Assembly (NCBI GenBank): GCA_905331475.1
Contig: CAJNYU010002455.1
Coordinates: 25,947-89,946 of the forward strand
Source of the DNA: Rotaria socialis
Taxonomy: Eukaryota; Rotifera; Eurotatoria; Philodinida; Philodinidae
Reading direction: 5' to 3'
DNA: 64,000 nt
The notes below the pieces were generated by a model that made no database searches, was not told where the DNA came from, and worked only from the letters and a program-made list of their open reading frames with translations. The stretch's first letter is position 1. Every line of letters starts with the position of its first letter. Positions 13,001 to 25,800 of the stretch are shown here, piece after piece. The position numbers and the translations under genes are program-made.

Positions 13001-16000
13001 CTGCATGAAATGTATCGATGCATGCAAGGATTTCTTAGCAACGTAGAGAGAAACATTTTAAGAATTGAGTAACGTGTCAAAGGAAATAAATAATATTTTC
13101 TGTATCGTGACACGCAATAAATAATTATTGACATTGGCACAACTAGAATGCTGATTATGACTGCCTATGGGAAATTATTTCTTTTAAGAAATATGTAACT
13201 TCGAACTGAAGAAAAAAAAAGTATGACTGACATAAATGTAATGTCACTAGTTACCTTATCATTGTTTTTCGTTTTTATGATCCTATCAAAAGTCTTCTTT
13301 CCAACGGTTTTTCTTATCGGCAACTGCATTTTAACTGGGAAGTACTACAGTCATTGCCGTAGGTTGTCGCCGAAAGTTGTGTTTTTACATTTCGGTAAAG
13401 TAACTACAAACCTATAACATAAAAATTCGTGGAAATGTTCGGCAACTATCTCGATGCAGGTGTCAATAAAAAGACAATGATGACGTAATTGAAATTGTTT
13501 AAGAATAAATCACGTAATATGCAGTAGAAGCAAAAGCATGTTCTGGCATCGAAAGCAAATGGAATGATTTTTTTTGTAATCGGAACGCTGTTAAATGATG
13601 TTGTCAGTTTCGGATTCGAACGAGTTTTTTTGTTATTGAAACGAGCAAATTTTGCACTGAATAGTTTTTTCACGAAAAATCTGAAAAGGAGAAAAGTGGT
13701 CAATAATTTTGTTCCAATTCGATAGCGAAAAGTTTTGCGAAATAAAGATTTTTATCAGTCGCAAGACATTTTCTATAGGCATTTAGTTTTCGCTCCTTTC
13801 TCGATTCGTCCTAAACAAATATATTTGTTCTGAAGTTCGAAGTGCTGACTTGGCTTTTTTCAACAACAAAAAGATTTGATGGAGTTAGAAGTCTGTAATA
13901 TCGTCTAACAGTGTTTCACATTTGGGCCAAGAGTTTTCCATCGCATGTTAGTTAGTCTTTCGAAATTATGTATTTTTTGAGATGAAATACAAAAACTATC
14001 AAGAATTGGATAAAGTACTATTAAATTAGTTTTATACAAACAATATTTCAGTAAATAAATATTTTACTTCATTAATGAATAGAAAATAAAATGTCCTCTC
14101 AACAACGTATCCAACTTTTGTTTACTTGACATGTTTTCTTGTTCATAAGTTTTCTTCATCGAAGTGTCCACGAGGAATAATACGTTCTGGTGAGATTGTG
14201 TTTTACTGCAAGAACATTTTTGAAAGTATCAATCTGAAAGGATTTTTACATTATTACTAATGGTACGCGCTGTAACATGATAATAGGGCTATGGGAATTA
14301 CACTTGCTGTTTTTTGCCAATAAAAATATCAGCCTTCTTTTGAATGCACTTCACACCTATCATGCTTATGCATTATGTTGTTTGAATATTTAATTCTTCG
14401 AGCAACTGTTCTCAAGTAAACTCATCATAATTCCATTTGCTTTTACTGCAATAGCAAAGTAAATGAATATTAATGCTTCGTACATTTTTCATCTGTTTTG
14501 ATGTCTTTCTTTGTGATATCAACAAAGTTTAACAAGGCATCGTTGTTTCAAAAATTGAAGTGAAATTCAATAGTAAAATTGAAATAACAGATTGAGCGTC
14601 TCTTAGATTTTTATGTTTTCTGTTTATAATTAAAATAATTTTAATGACGAACAATGAATCTAATTATTGCTGTATAAATAAAGATTTTCTTCGGTTCTGC
14701 GAAAGGAAATTTAAAATTCCGTTTTAATTAGCGATGCAAACGAGTCGAGAGAGTGTTTCTTTTTATTTTATCAATGATTTTGTTAATTTTTCATCGAGAA
14801 AAAAATCTCGAGATTAGTTATTCTTAAATTGGTAATGGCTCCGAATCGATAAATGCTTCACGCTTTTGAAAGAAATTCTTTTAGTCATTTTATCTGCTCC
14901 GTTGAGAAATCAACAACATTAGATTCGTTATGATAAAACAAATTTTTGTTTTCTTGATGTGTATGAACGACTCTATGATAATATGATCTATATTCTATCT
15001 TAGATGATAAAATATTTATTATTCTGAATGCGTAATACAATGATCAAATTCTCTTAACGAATGTCAGAATAAAATTCGAGTATTCTTATTAGTTTGAAGT
15101 TTTTCAATAGTGAAAGTGAATACTGATGCATTTAAATCAACAGCAGCGACATAGAAGAGCTTTAATCAACGTCCCAGTACATTTCTTAGTCGATTTCATT
15201 GAATCATAGAACTAACTAAAAGCAATATGTCAACACAAGTTTTATGCTGTGTTCTTCCAATTTTAGAAGCTTAATGCTGTCAATAATAGAACGCATTTTT
15301 GTTCATTAGCTTAATAATTCATTTTATCACAATCGGCTCAATTTAACAATAAGAATATGAGGCGCAACAAAAAAAAATCACAACTGTATTCTTCAATGAG
15401 ATTGAGACTTGTAGTACATTTATTTTTCTCATCAATAGCTTTCCTTTTCAACAACTATATGAACGATTAGCATTCTGATGTTGCTGATTGTTCAAAAGAA
15501 AAAGAATTAATTAATTTTAGAATCATGATCTCAAAGCTCAATTGGTATTCGAATATCCGCTTGTTTTTTTGTATACAACCTATTTTTCTGTTAGTTCCAG
15601 AGGAATATCAGCTGTAAATTTTTTTCAAGGAAGAAAAGAGTTGTTATATTTATTTTTAGTATCATGTCAACGTCTACGATGAAATTCAAGTCGGTTGAGT
15701 GTTAACTCAGTTATGGTAATAATTAGTGACCTGCCGTTTTCAACAATTAAGAAAAAAAGAACGTAGGATGAATATCTGTGTAATGCTTATTACGAGGGAA
15801 GAAACTTTTTTTTAAAGACGGACAATCTTTGATGCAATGTAATTCAATTGATATTTGTAATTTCATCGGAAAGGAACGCAACTTTTTCGCGCAAATATTA
15901 AATTTTAAAATAAACCTCTAGTTATCAAAAAAATGACACAAAGCTATCAAAAGCTTGAAATGTCATGACTTAATAGTTGCTAATAGGCCAGCTGAAATAA

Positions 16001-17141
16001 TCTCACTATAAAACATAGCGAAGAATCAAACAATGGCTTGAAAAAGAATATTTAATAAAAGAATTTAATTTGACAAATACTTGTTGTCTTGACATCCTCA
16101 ACAACGAGTATAAGAACGTACAATTTTCTAGGGCATTTTGACTTTCGCACCTGTTTGTTTTCAAAAAAATTGGATTCACCTCACGATTTATTTTGTTTTC
16201 ATAATGGAAAAGTGATACTTGTTAGAATAAAATCCTTTTAAGAGATTGAACGATTATTAATTAAATACAATTTCTAACATATTGCAATAGCTGAAAATAA
16301 ACACAAGGCTGTTTTTTCTCTCGAATTAACACGTTCATTTTGACTAAACAATAAATGCAGTGCAGATGTTCTCTGTCTTAGTTCGACTTGATAATAAAAC
16401 ACTATAAATCAAAGAGATCTTATTGAAACCGATTTTTAAATGATTCTCTGGCAAAGTCAAAGTGTTTTGCTTTCTATCTTGTGCCGCATAAAATTATTCA
16501 TTAGAATTGAAGGACTTGGCTTAGTAAACTCTTTTTTCTCTCATTATGAATTTCTCTACTATCTGACTTATCAATCAATCTCTATAACATGTCTTCATGT
16601 CAATTGCAAAGCTAATTATAAATCTTCTCCTCATGCATATTCGGTACTTTTTCTTTCAACTACTAGATCCAATAATCTAATGATCAGAATCAAAAATAAG
16701 TATTTATTACTCGTTTTCTCCCAAAATAATGGGAAACCTTATGTTCAAAAATATTCAGGTAATTATTCTTCTCTTGTAAGATTTCAGAACGAAAACATAT
16801 AACGTTTGAACGACTATAGGATAACATATATTTATATATATGCACGCATGCGTAAATAATTTTTGTTAACTTTATTAAGTTAACGATAATAAGAATGGCA
16901 CTGTGTGCCAATCTCGACTGAGTATTTCGGCAAGAACGGACTTAGCTATGCAAGAAGCCGAAGAAATGGAAGAGAAAAAGAAAGCGGGCTGATCTTGTTC
17001 TGCCGTTTCTGTTTCCGTTCATAAGGAATTACTTCGAATAGCATTATAAGAGTAAATATACACATAGGCATACGCATACACATTTATTCACAATTCGCAA
17101 GAGCAAGAGAAGAAGAAGAAAAACAAGTAGAAAAAAATCAG
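10021..17141. other. 7.1-kb region without a supported gene
   Basis: ORFs here (10096-10443, 11011-11217, 12283-12588, 12861-13046, 16440-16802 and their shadows) are short. They lack domains, are rich in Phe/Ser/Lys from AT-rich codons, and have no neighbouring in-phase exons. No tRNA-like or repeat unit is evident. Long T runs occur near 10795-10825. The part just right of 10020 probably holds the promoter of the ZAD-like gene. Confidence 0.5.
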
Positions 17142-17369
17142 ATGTCAACAGAGCCACCACCATCACCACCACCACCACCACCAACGCCACAAAAGTTGGA
17201 CTTTGCTCCTTTACATCGTTCAGTTGAATTAGAAAATATTCATGCACAAGTTATAAAAAATGATCCACAACAACCAGAATCAAAATCAACACGTAAAATA
17301 CTTGTTAAACATATGACTGTTATTGGTGATGGTAGTGATATGGACAATAGTGAAATAATCACACAATAG
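17142..17369 (+). CDS. Small proline-rich protein, unknown function
   Basis: This is a single 75-residue ORF. It starts MSTEPPPSPPPPPPTP, followed by a mixed hydrophilic segment with KLDFAPLHRSVELENIHAQV and RKILVKHMTVIGDGSD. Codon use and composition are unlike the surrounding noncoding sequence, and the C-terminal 50 residues look like real protein rather than chance. There is no TM segment or signal peptide. A 14-codon upstream ORF (MQEAEEMEEKKKAG, from 16949) lies about 190 nt before the start and might be a uORF. No family is recognised. It could also be one exon of a larger gene. Confidence 0.5.
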   Translation: MSTEPPPSPPPPPPTPQKLDFAPLHRSVELENIHAQVIKNDPQQPESKSTRKILVKHMTVIGDGSDMDNSEIITQ

Positions 17370-17805
17370 TGACGTACGTTTCGAAAAATTCATCGATTCT
17401 TCTACTCGTCATTAATAAATTTACATTTCTATAAAGACATGTATTGAATAAAATTATTTAGAGATTTTATCTTAATTTTAATTAAAATTTGATCGAGACT
17501 AAACAAAGCTTCAACATGAATTTCTATTTGTTACAATTGCAATTGAAGTATTCTTCATCCAAAAGAAACCACAAATATCGATGAGTATGCTTGATTATTT
17601 TTTTAAATCTTATCTAGGCACTTGATTGACATAAGATTTCAGAAAACAATCAGGAAAAAAATATTAACTGTCGTAATTGTTCTTTTTTCCGTCTGTGTGT
17701 TAAATCAACAATCTATTCATAATAGATTACGACTCATTTGGCTTTATTTGATGAATGAAACGAAAATTTTCTTAATTATGTTCAATACAATTGTGTTTTT
17801 ATCAC
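17370..17805. other. Convergent gap between small ORF and 7TM gene
   Basis: This 436-bp AT-rich stretch lies between two 3' ends. AATAAA-like sequence (attgaataaaatt) is present near 17446. The 78-codon ORF at 17622-17858 overlaps the antisense of the receptor gene and is not supported. Confidence 0.5.
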
Positions 17806-18699
17806 CTACGATGTTTCACGACGGAACAATCTTCTCATTGTTTTTCTTAACGGTCTAGTAAGTTGTATAAGCATATAGGCAAGAAAAACAAGTGAAAATG
17901 AAACAGATAACCAACCGATACGATATGTTAGCGATACAAGATGTCGAGTTAATATTAAAATAGTTAAAAATATCATTGAAGGCAAACCAAGAAAAATAAG
18001 CGTAGTTAACATGAGCAGAAGTCGTCTTATGACTTTTAGATTTCTTCGATTATGTCTCGATCGATGACGATGTCTATAGCGCAACGAATTTGCTTGACGG
18101 CCAATATGATTTAGTAAACATAAATAAATTATTGCGATGAATACAATGGGAAGAAAGAAAAGACGAACGGCTATGTAGACTATACCAGGAATGTTTGTAA
18201 ATGGTGTTTGACAATAATATTCCGACGGTAGATAGATAACATCATCACGGATAATAACTGGTGATATACTGATTAAACCAAATAATGATACAACAAGTAT
18301 AACAAGACAGTAGACAGGAAAATTATGTAAAATTTTACGCCGAGGGAAAACAACACGAAAAAATCGAAATGTTGCTTGTAAAACATATGAATCGTAGAGT
18401 ATGCAAAGAACAGCATGAATAAGAAAACCACGCCAACGACACCAATTTGTATTTGCATGTTGTTTTAGTTCGACATTCATAAATCCTATTATACTAGATG
18501 TAACCATACTGCCTAACAATATTGCGGATATCAATAAGGTCAAACATGTATGACAAGCTAATAGAATTAGTACTGTACGTGTTTGTCGATGAAAAACGAT
18601 CACGAGTAAAAACGTAAATAAACAAATTAGAATTGTTGCAATTGAATTAATCAATGTAATGATATTTAAAATAATGTTTATAATTGACCAAAAGTTCAT
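17806..18699 (-). CDS. Seven-transmembrane receptor, rhodopsin-like fold, divergent
   Basis: This is an intronless 297-residue gene. Hydrophobic segments lie near residues 7-37 (TM1), 42-66 (TM2), 91-113 (TM3), 128-150 (TM4), 171-196 (TM5), 224-250 (TM6) and 259-281 (TM7). Cys87 before TM3 (NWCRW) and Cys163 in the second extracellular loop (YYCQ) can form the class A disulfide. The DRY position after TM3 reads FRFFR, so the arginine is kept but not the D/E. There is no NPxxY in TM7 (AYMLIQLTRP). The third intracellular loop (RYRHRHRSRHNRR) and the C-tail are very basic. The plasma-membrane role is inferred and the ligand is unknown. Bdelloids carry many intronless receptors of this kind. Confidence 0.85.
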   Translation of the reverse strand: MNFWSIINIILNIITLINSIATILICLFTFLLVIVFHRQTRTVLILLACHTCLTLLISAILLGSMVTSSIIGFMNVELKQHANTNWCRWRGFLIHAVLCILYDSYVLQATFRFFRVVFPRRKILHNFPVYCLVILVVSLFGLISISPVIIRDDVIYLPSEYYCQTPFTNIPGIVYIAVRLFFLPIVFIAIIYLCLLNHIGRQANSLRYRHRHRSRHNRRNLKVIRRLLLMLTTLIFLGLPSMIFLTILILTRHLVSLTYRIGWLSVSFSLVFLAYMLIQLTRPLRKTMRRLFRRETS

Positions 18700-18880
18700 T
18701 TTACCGTATAATCATAATAATAATAATAATAATTCGAGTTCACCTAGAACAACACCGATGAAAATAAATTGCTAAATTCTTCACTCGATAGTATACAAAA
18801 GTTTATCTGGTTTGTGTCCTCGTGTTATACATCGATTAAATCAATTGAGTTTGATTAGTTTTGCAGTAGTCTGTTAGAGG

Positions 18881-19181
18881 TAGAGTCTGGCATCCTAATT
18901 CTGCGGGAAAAAATGATTCTCACCATTTCATTCGCAAGAGGAGATATATGAATCATAGAAAATTAATGTTTACGTTGCGAGGAAGAGCAAACCTTTCTCT
19001 ATCAAGTGATATAAAATTAGTTGAATAATATATTATTCAACTAATTTTATATCACTTGATAGAGAAAGGTTTGCTCTTCCTCGCAACGTAAACATTAATT
19101 TTCTATGATTCATATATCTCCTCTTGCGAATGAAATGGTGAGAATCAATTTTTTCCCGCAGAATTAGGATGCCAGACTCTA
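18881..19181. repeat. 301-bp near-perfect palindrome (150-nt arms, no spacer)
   Basis: The left arm 18881-19030 and right arm 19031-19181 are reverse complements. The only difference is one extra T in the right arm (gggaaaaaatgatt against gggaaaaaattgatt). The centre is TTGAATAATATATTATTCAA. Pairing stops abruptly on both sides (left flank gttagagg, right flank atcgagg), so the unit is bounded. No clear target-site duplication or ORF is seen. It could be a foldback/MITE-like element, a long hairpin RNA source, or an assembly artefact. Confidence 0.95.
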
Positions 19182-20389
19182 ATCGAGGTTGAAGAATGAT
19201 GTATTAAAGTGCGTTTTGAACATCTGCTCAATAGAATTATTTAGCCTTAAAAAACTTTGCTTTTTCATCGTAAACATCAATATTTTATTCCAAATGATGT
19301 TTACGTGTTCATCATTCTGGGCAACTTTATTGACATCAATTCTTAAGAAATAAAGGCAACAATAGGACATAATCCGTTCAACGAGCTTTAAGTCTCTATT
19401 CAAATGAGCTAATTACTAACGATAATTTAGTTTGTCGTTCCTCTCAAATCACAGTATACTATTGTACTATTCTAAAAAGTCTTTAATTGGCAAATAAGTG
19501 CAATAGTTTTCTGAATTTTTCAAAATGATATTGACTCATTACTGAACTAGTTTGACATCGGTTGGGTACTAGATTCTTCGTTTGAGAATTATAGATGACT
19601 AAAAATAGTAGCTTTCAAAATTCAAATAATATCTCATCAAGCTATTCAATTTTTAAAGTATTCATATTTTTTTTTCTATTGTCTAGTGAACCATTACGAT
19701 ATTCTGTGCAGAGAAATAATAGCTAGCTAATTTTTAAGTTATGAAATTTGTTTTGAATGACGTAGAATTTCCTAAAAATTTTCTATCAGTACCCAAAATT
19801 GGATGTGTCAATGGAAATTCTTATTTCTGTACATTTCTACAGAGTACAACTCAACAAAGTCTAAAACATAATTAGGAACTTTATTGATCGAATACAAAAA
19901 AAAACAGATAAAACAGTAGTCAAATTTCTGACGCTTTAGTTAAAATAATTTGTTTTTCAATCAATAAATATCGCCTCTACGGAAAGAAGAGGAGCTATTT
20001 CGATTAGCTTATATGCTCGTTTAATTTCTTCACGTTACGAAAAAAAGACGAAAAGATAAATTGTTTGAGTTTTAAAATGCTACAGAAAATGAAACGAGAA
20101 TTAAATAAATGTGGAAACTTCGGATTTCATCCGAGAGTTATGCTTACTGCAAAAAGTGCATGGGACATATGAGTCATTCTAGAATGTCTGAACACCAAAA
20201 TTATCATGAGAAACTAGGCAATTTGATTTCTGGATGCAGTTTTTGTGCATTTTGAGACCTTTTTCAGGCGATGTTTTGTTAGAAAGCTACGATTTAGTTC
20301 AAAACTAATATCAGATTCAGAATCAGCGTTAAAAACTGAGTCGATTTATATATGTTGTGAATAATTCTGAGAAAAATTAATTTTTTGAA

Positions 20390-20640
20390 AACAAAATCCC
20401 TGTAGTCCTTCTCAGGGATGGTCTGATCAAAAATGACAATTTTTTCGATAACTCAACCATTTCTTGAGGGATTCTTCTCATCTTCGAACTCGACCGAGAT
20501 AATCATGAGATTGCACTGTGTGGAAAATTTCATCATGATCTGAGTCTCCTTTCGAAAGTTATCGTGCCTACGGCCGGGCGGACACACTGGCCGATTCTAG
20601 AGTGTACTCACTTTTTGAGCACACAAAAATCATGAATGTA
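20390..20640. repeat. Dispersed-repeat-like tract
   Basis: It contains CGAAAGTTATCGTGCCTACG and GGCCGGGCGGACACACTGG. This resembles a widely scattered invertebrate repeat style in which a 'gttatcgtg' phrase precedes a gcggacagac-like run. It is much more GC-rich than its flanks. There is no intact reading frame. The family assignment is from memory of such repeats and is weak. Confidence 0.35.
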
Positions 20641-21740
20641 ATCTTCCATGAAAATTGAAAAGTGTTAAAAGATCTTTGCGTATTCTATAATTGTTGGTGT
20701 TCTTTTTGATAATACGCCCATGTTGATCTACCTTACACAGTCATAATCTTCATTAAAATCGTGGATTTTTTAAAATTAACTAGATGAATGGAATCTAAGT
20801 CATATTCAGCATTTAAACTCGCCTGAATATTTGAGAAAATGTCCTCATGCAACATAGAAAACCGTGTACCTACTTTAGATTAGTAGTATTTCTCAGTTAA
20901 AAAAAAAACAGAATTAATGAGTTCGGTCACTAAATAAGCATTATATTATATCTACTAGGCAACGAGAATAACGTTTATATAATAGAAAAGAGAAGAAAAA
21001 GGATGACTCTTTAATTATTTTTGTCGAGACAATCTTTCGAATTCCATTGAAATTTTAAACGAAAAGAGAAAAATCTTCCTGACTTTTCAATATTCATAAA
21101 TTATTTACCAGAAACCATTCTATTACCATGATGATATAATGGTTGTTAAATATTGAAAAATAATCGCTCATTTTGTCATTTATTCTCCGTATTTACAATG
21201 CATGAATTAAATGGTTTTTAAACTTAAAAGTATGTTCTCTTACACAATTATTATTTACGATAATTACTAACGTAAGCGCACCTTGATTTGAAAAAATATA
21301 AATACACAATCTAGGAAAAGTCTTCTCATGGAGACGGGTACATTTGTGTTACTAAAACTTTAACCTGAGCCATTCATACATAACCGTATTTTGAAGGGTA
21401 GATGAGTTGAAGATTGAAGATTGAATTTCTTATGTTCAGTACACTGACTGCAATGAATTAGTGTACTGTGTCAGTGTCTCTATCAAAACGTTTCTGAGCA
21501 TAAAACTGCACGACACACGAAAATACCCTATTGATTTAAACTGGTGAATTGATATATTATCATGTAGAGAAATTTCAAAAATTTTAATAAATGTATACTG
21601 ATACTTAAATCTAAGAGGAGAGAATCTAATTATAAGTTGGCATTAGTTATTATAATTTCTTTTGTGAAGTTTTTGCTTCATTCATTTGTCTATTTTTGAG
21701 CACCTCGATTACTATATTTAGCTATGATTAAATGGGAAAG

Positions 21741-22850
21741 CGACACGTCGTCTCACCCCTTTTTTCACGAACTCCGGTAAAATAATTTGTTTACGATCTC
21801 CTGACAAGAAAAAAAAAGACATGGCGTTCGGAACGAAGTTCGTAAATGAATTACAACAAAAATATAGGATTTTCACAATTGGTTCCGAACTTCATGTAAA
21901 TTTTTTTCTTTGCAAACATCAAAATCTGGCTGGAAACCGCAATACAAAAAAGGCGACACGATTTTCTCGCGTATGTTCAGGTTTAAATTTCGCTGTGAGA
22001 AAATATGAAGTGATACGCTATAGTCGCAACCTAAAATCACGTAAAGTCAACGTTTCGGCGAATTCAAGCAACTACGATTGCACTTCTGTTTACTATAATA
22101 ATTCTAGTATTAGTTATTATTCTCCCTATTCCTTGAACACTTTCTGTTGCAAGATACTAGCTTTATTGAAAGAAAATAAATACATACATATTCACGACTC
22201 TAGTGTTAATGTACATCATCATTCTATTTATTCCTCGATGAATGTACACGTTTTTTGAGCCTGACTATTTGTTTATTTTTCTATGTTGAAGCAATGAGAT
22301 CAGATTGAGATGAAGACGAAGCAGCAGTACTATGATCGCTGGGTCTAACTCTATAAGACGATTCAATCTCGAAGTTGAACGTAAATAAGATTTAGGAGCA
22401 ATTTGCTCAGTTATTGCTTTCGACAACTGTTGATTTTTAATCAACTTGTATCCTTAGAAGCAACTTTTAAGACTACAGCACAAGGAGTATAGGTAAGGAA
22501 AGAATAATCGCCTACTTATATAGCCATGTATGTAATTAAAATGCCACTTATTATTGTCTATAAGAGTAGAGAGTTTTTATATCAATTAAAATATCCTTAT
22601 AAATTCGTTTACGGACTCCACATTTAAGTACCTTTAGAATTTCCTCCCGAACTACTGACGCTGTTTATTGCGATCTCCAGGTATTACATTAAATGTAGCA
22701 AAAATACTCTATTCCGAACATCCGCTAAACACATTACGATTTCCGATACACAGGCGTTTACGAACTCCCGTCATAAATTTTTACGAATAAAATTCATTTC
22801 CGAACATCCGGTAACATTTACCGGTGTTCGGAAGTGATGAGACGAAACGT
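21741..22850. mobile_element. Candidate non-autonomous DNA transposon with subterminal repeats
   Basis: The left end has CGTCTCA (21749-21755) followed by CGAACTCCGGTAAA. The right end, read on the minus strand, has CGTCTCA (22845-22839) followed by CGAACACCGGTAAA. This is an imperfect terminal inverted repeat. A motif close to GTTTACGAACTCC recurs near 21791, 22609 and 22752, with degenerate copies near 21838 and 22666. TTCCGAACATCCG occurs twice near the right end. Such subterminal repeats are typical of several cut-and-paste families. The 145-codon ORF at 21821-22258 has no transposase motif I recognise. The exact ends and target-site duplication are not resolved. Confidence 0.45.
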
Positions 22851-25800
22851 AAGTCATCCGGTTAAATTTCCAAGTAGCTCGATCTTCGAATGTTCTTCGT
22901 CCTGAATAAGAAATAGAAATTGATGAGCTATTCTATTGAAGGGAAAACATTATAATTCGACAGTATAATTAGTTTCCTGATTCGTGTCCCAGGGAATCAT
23001 AAAACTGTTGATTTGTATTTATGCGATGTGTGTGTTACATCAGTCTTTTGTGCATTTCTACCGTTCTATGATCACTTTAATATTGTCGTTGCAATGAACC
23101 TAAAAATGAATTTTTAGTCCAGCTCCCACAATCGTCAGGAATGAAATTTCATTTCCATAAAAGAACATAAATTTCTGGTGCACTATTCTATAAACAGTTG
23201 TGGTCGATTGCGCATGAATTAGCTGACGTTGCCAAAATATTGAAAATTTGATTTTATCTGAAATAATAATTAGAAATTATCTATTTTTTTAGACAAAAAA
23301 AAAAGAAAGATTCGTCTTATTTGATGTTTTGGTTTATATATAAAAATTGAAAGAATTATTTTCCAATAGATAAAATGCTAAAAACATTTATAATGTTGAG
23401 AAATAATCTTTGCAATCTCTACTTACTGATATAAGTATTGATGAAAACAGAATTAAATTTTTAAAATATCAGCATACGTTAGTTAATTAAAATCCTCTTT
23501 TTTTTGTATCAAAACAAGCATAAATTGTTGTTTATTTGTACTAGAGCATAATCATAAATAAAAGATCTTTGAAATCCTAAAGATATTATGCACCACTCTA
23601 AGTTCAGATAATAAAACGATTATAATAGAATAAATGAATATTTGAGAGCATATGAACCAAGATTAGCTGTGCACTGTATCAAGTAGTACTGAACAGAATT
23701 GCTCCATATAACTATGAACGACAAATTAAGACGCTGTAAAATTGTTAGTGTCGGTTAAGCTAATGGCGTTCTCGTAGGAAAGAAATATAAAATGGCATTG
23801 TTCTTCTGAGAAAATGAATAGTTCTAATACGCTGAAATGCGTAAGGTGTTCTGCGCATCTGTTTTCTTTAAATGACTCGTGGGCATTTTTTACTCTCATC
23901 CTGTTTCAGTAGTACTCGTATTTGTTTTTATTCAGGCAAAACTTATTGACCTAATAATATAAATTATAGTAACGTGAATGCCTGGGGAATTTATGATCGT
24001 GTTTCTTTCTTAAGTCAAATAAATAACTTATTCAGCAGGAAGATGTTAAGTAATTAATTGAAGCATACCTTGCACTTTTTACCGCATTTATTCAAGAAAA
24101 ACTGGACACGATTGATCAAATTAAAGTAGAATTCAACTTTAATTATTTGTTTATCTTTTTGAAATATAAGAAGAGAACTTTGTTCTGTTGAATAATTTTT
24201 GGTATAGAAAAATGTAACTTACCGTAAAAAAACTGAGAGTTAATTCATTGGAAAAAATATGAAACAAAATTACATGCTTTGCTGTATTTGCTTTTGTTTT
24301 ATACAATGTGAACTGAAAGCAACATAACGAATGTTGAATATTAAACAATTTATTGGTTCAACAAAAACAAATTACTTTGTTGCGTACTTACCTGGCGATA
24401 ATGTTCCTGTTTATTTCATCCAAGTACAAACCAAAGTAAAGCTTGCACAATAAACACAGTTTCCAACATTGGTCTTTCCATTTGGCAGGAAACTGAACGA
24501 GTCGGAATTTATAGCGACTATCATAGCTGTCTAATTAATAAAGTGCTTCCCTTTATTGTGTACATATCTCAAACAATGAAACAAGAAAAGAGAAAATTCC
24601 ACGATATGATTTCCGTCAGATTACTGTCCGTATTCCACGGTACACAATTAAAAAAATCTCAGCTTAAACTATGGAATATTTTACTTTTTATTTACAACGG
24701 AATTATAGCAGGCGTTTGTCTTTGCTTCCCGGAAATGACATATCAAGCAACTTACATTTCTGATATATAATCAAAATTTTGTAAGTTGAAAGTTTCTTAG
24801 CAATAAACGAGCAATTATGATGAATTGCTCTCTACGTCACAAATACTGGTTTACCTTCCTCCGTTTACTGTAAAAGTTAAAGCTAATTCTTTTTTAATCT
24901 GAAACGGAAAATTTCAACAATAGACTAACGAAGCATTTCTATGAGAAGATGTTTAGCTGATTTACTGCTTCGTATAGTATTAGCGCAAATACTTGGTATT
25001 GTATGAGAGACTCTATATATTAAAAAAAGAATTAATGGATGAAAATCTTTTTGCATATGTCCGATGCGTACATCAAGTATTGATAGACATTTCAGTATAG
25101 TATCTTTCAGACACGTATATAGAGAGAAATATAGTAATTATTTTAAAAGAATAGCTTTAAATGAAATCTTCTGCAATATAGAATTCTCATATTAAAAATC
25201 AAAACCGATTATGTCAAACTTAGCGTGGCGTGGGACTAAATTCTATATTTTATCAAATATATGCTTATTAAATTAGTTATGTCAGTCATCTTCTATCTAA
25301 ATAGATATAATGTACTAAAACCAACTACGTATTGAATTCGATCTGTAATTGAGCTACTGTTTAAGCAGTGGGGATGTTTCACAGAGCGTAGAAATATTTA
25401 ATTTTGATGTTAAATATAGGAACGTAGAGCTAAACAAGATTTTCTAAAAATTAACACGTTTCAATCTCTCTATCACTACGTGAATTCGTCTGAAAAACTT
25501 TTTATCCTGGATTGCTCCAAAAATAGAGTACGTGAGACATGATTGAGTGTTGTTTTACTAATGCTAAATTAAATAAAAACTCTTAAATGGTCGCCTTGTC
25601 GTTCATGATTTTTACGTTGAGTTAAAAGAATTACCTTCACGTGTCAATCAGAGTGAACAACGTACGGTTAGAAGATGAATCTTCAAATAGAGTTTAATTG
25701 GATTTAAATAGTCATTTATCATTATGAAAACCTCCACCTGCGATACACTCATTATAATTAGCTTGCAAACATGCATGGCAAAACCGTATAGAAAATACAA

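Noticed and set aside
16440..16802. 120-codon ORF with hydrophobic stretches
   Set aside because: No recognisable family. Codon composition equals background AT-rich DNA.
21821..22258. 145-codon ORF
   Set aside because: It sits inside the candidate DNA element. No transposase or other motif is seen, so it is not listed as a gene.
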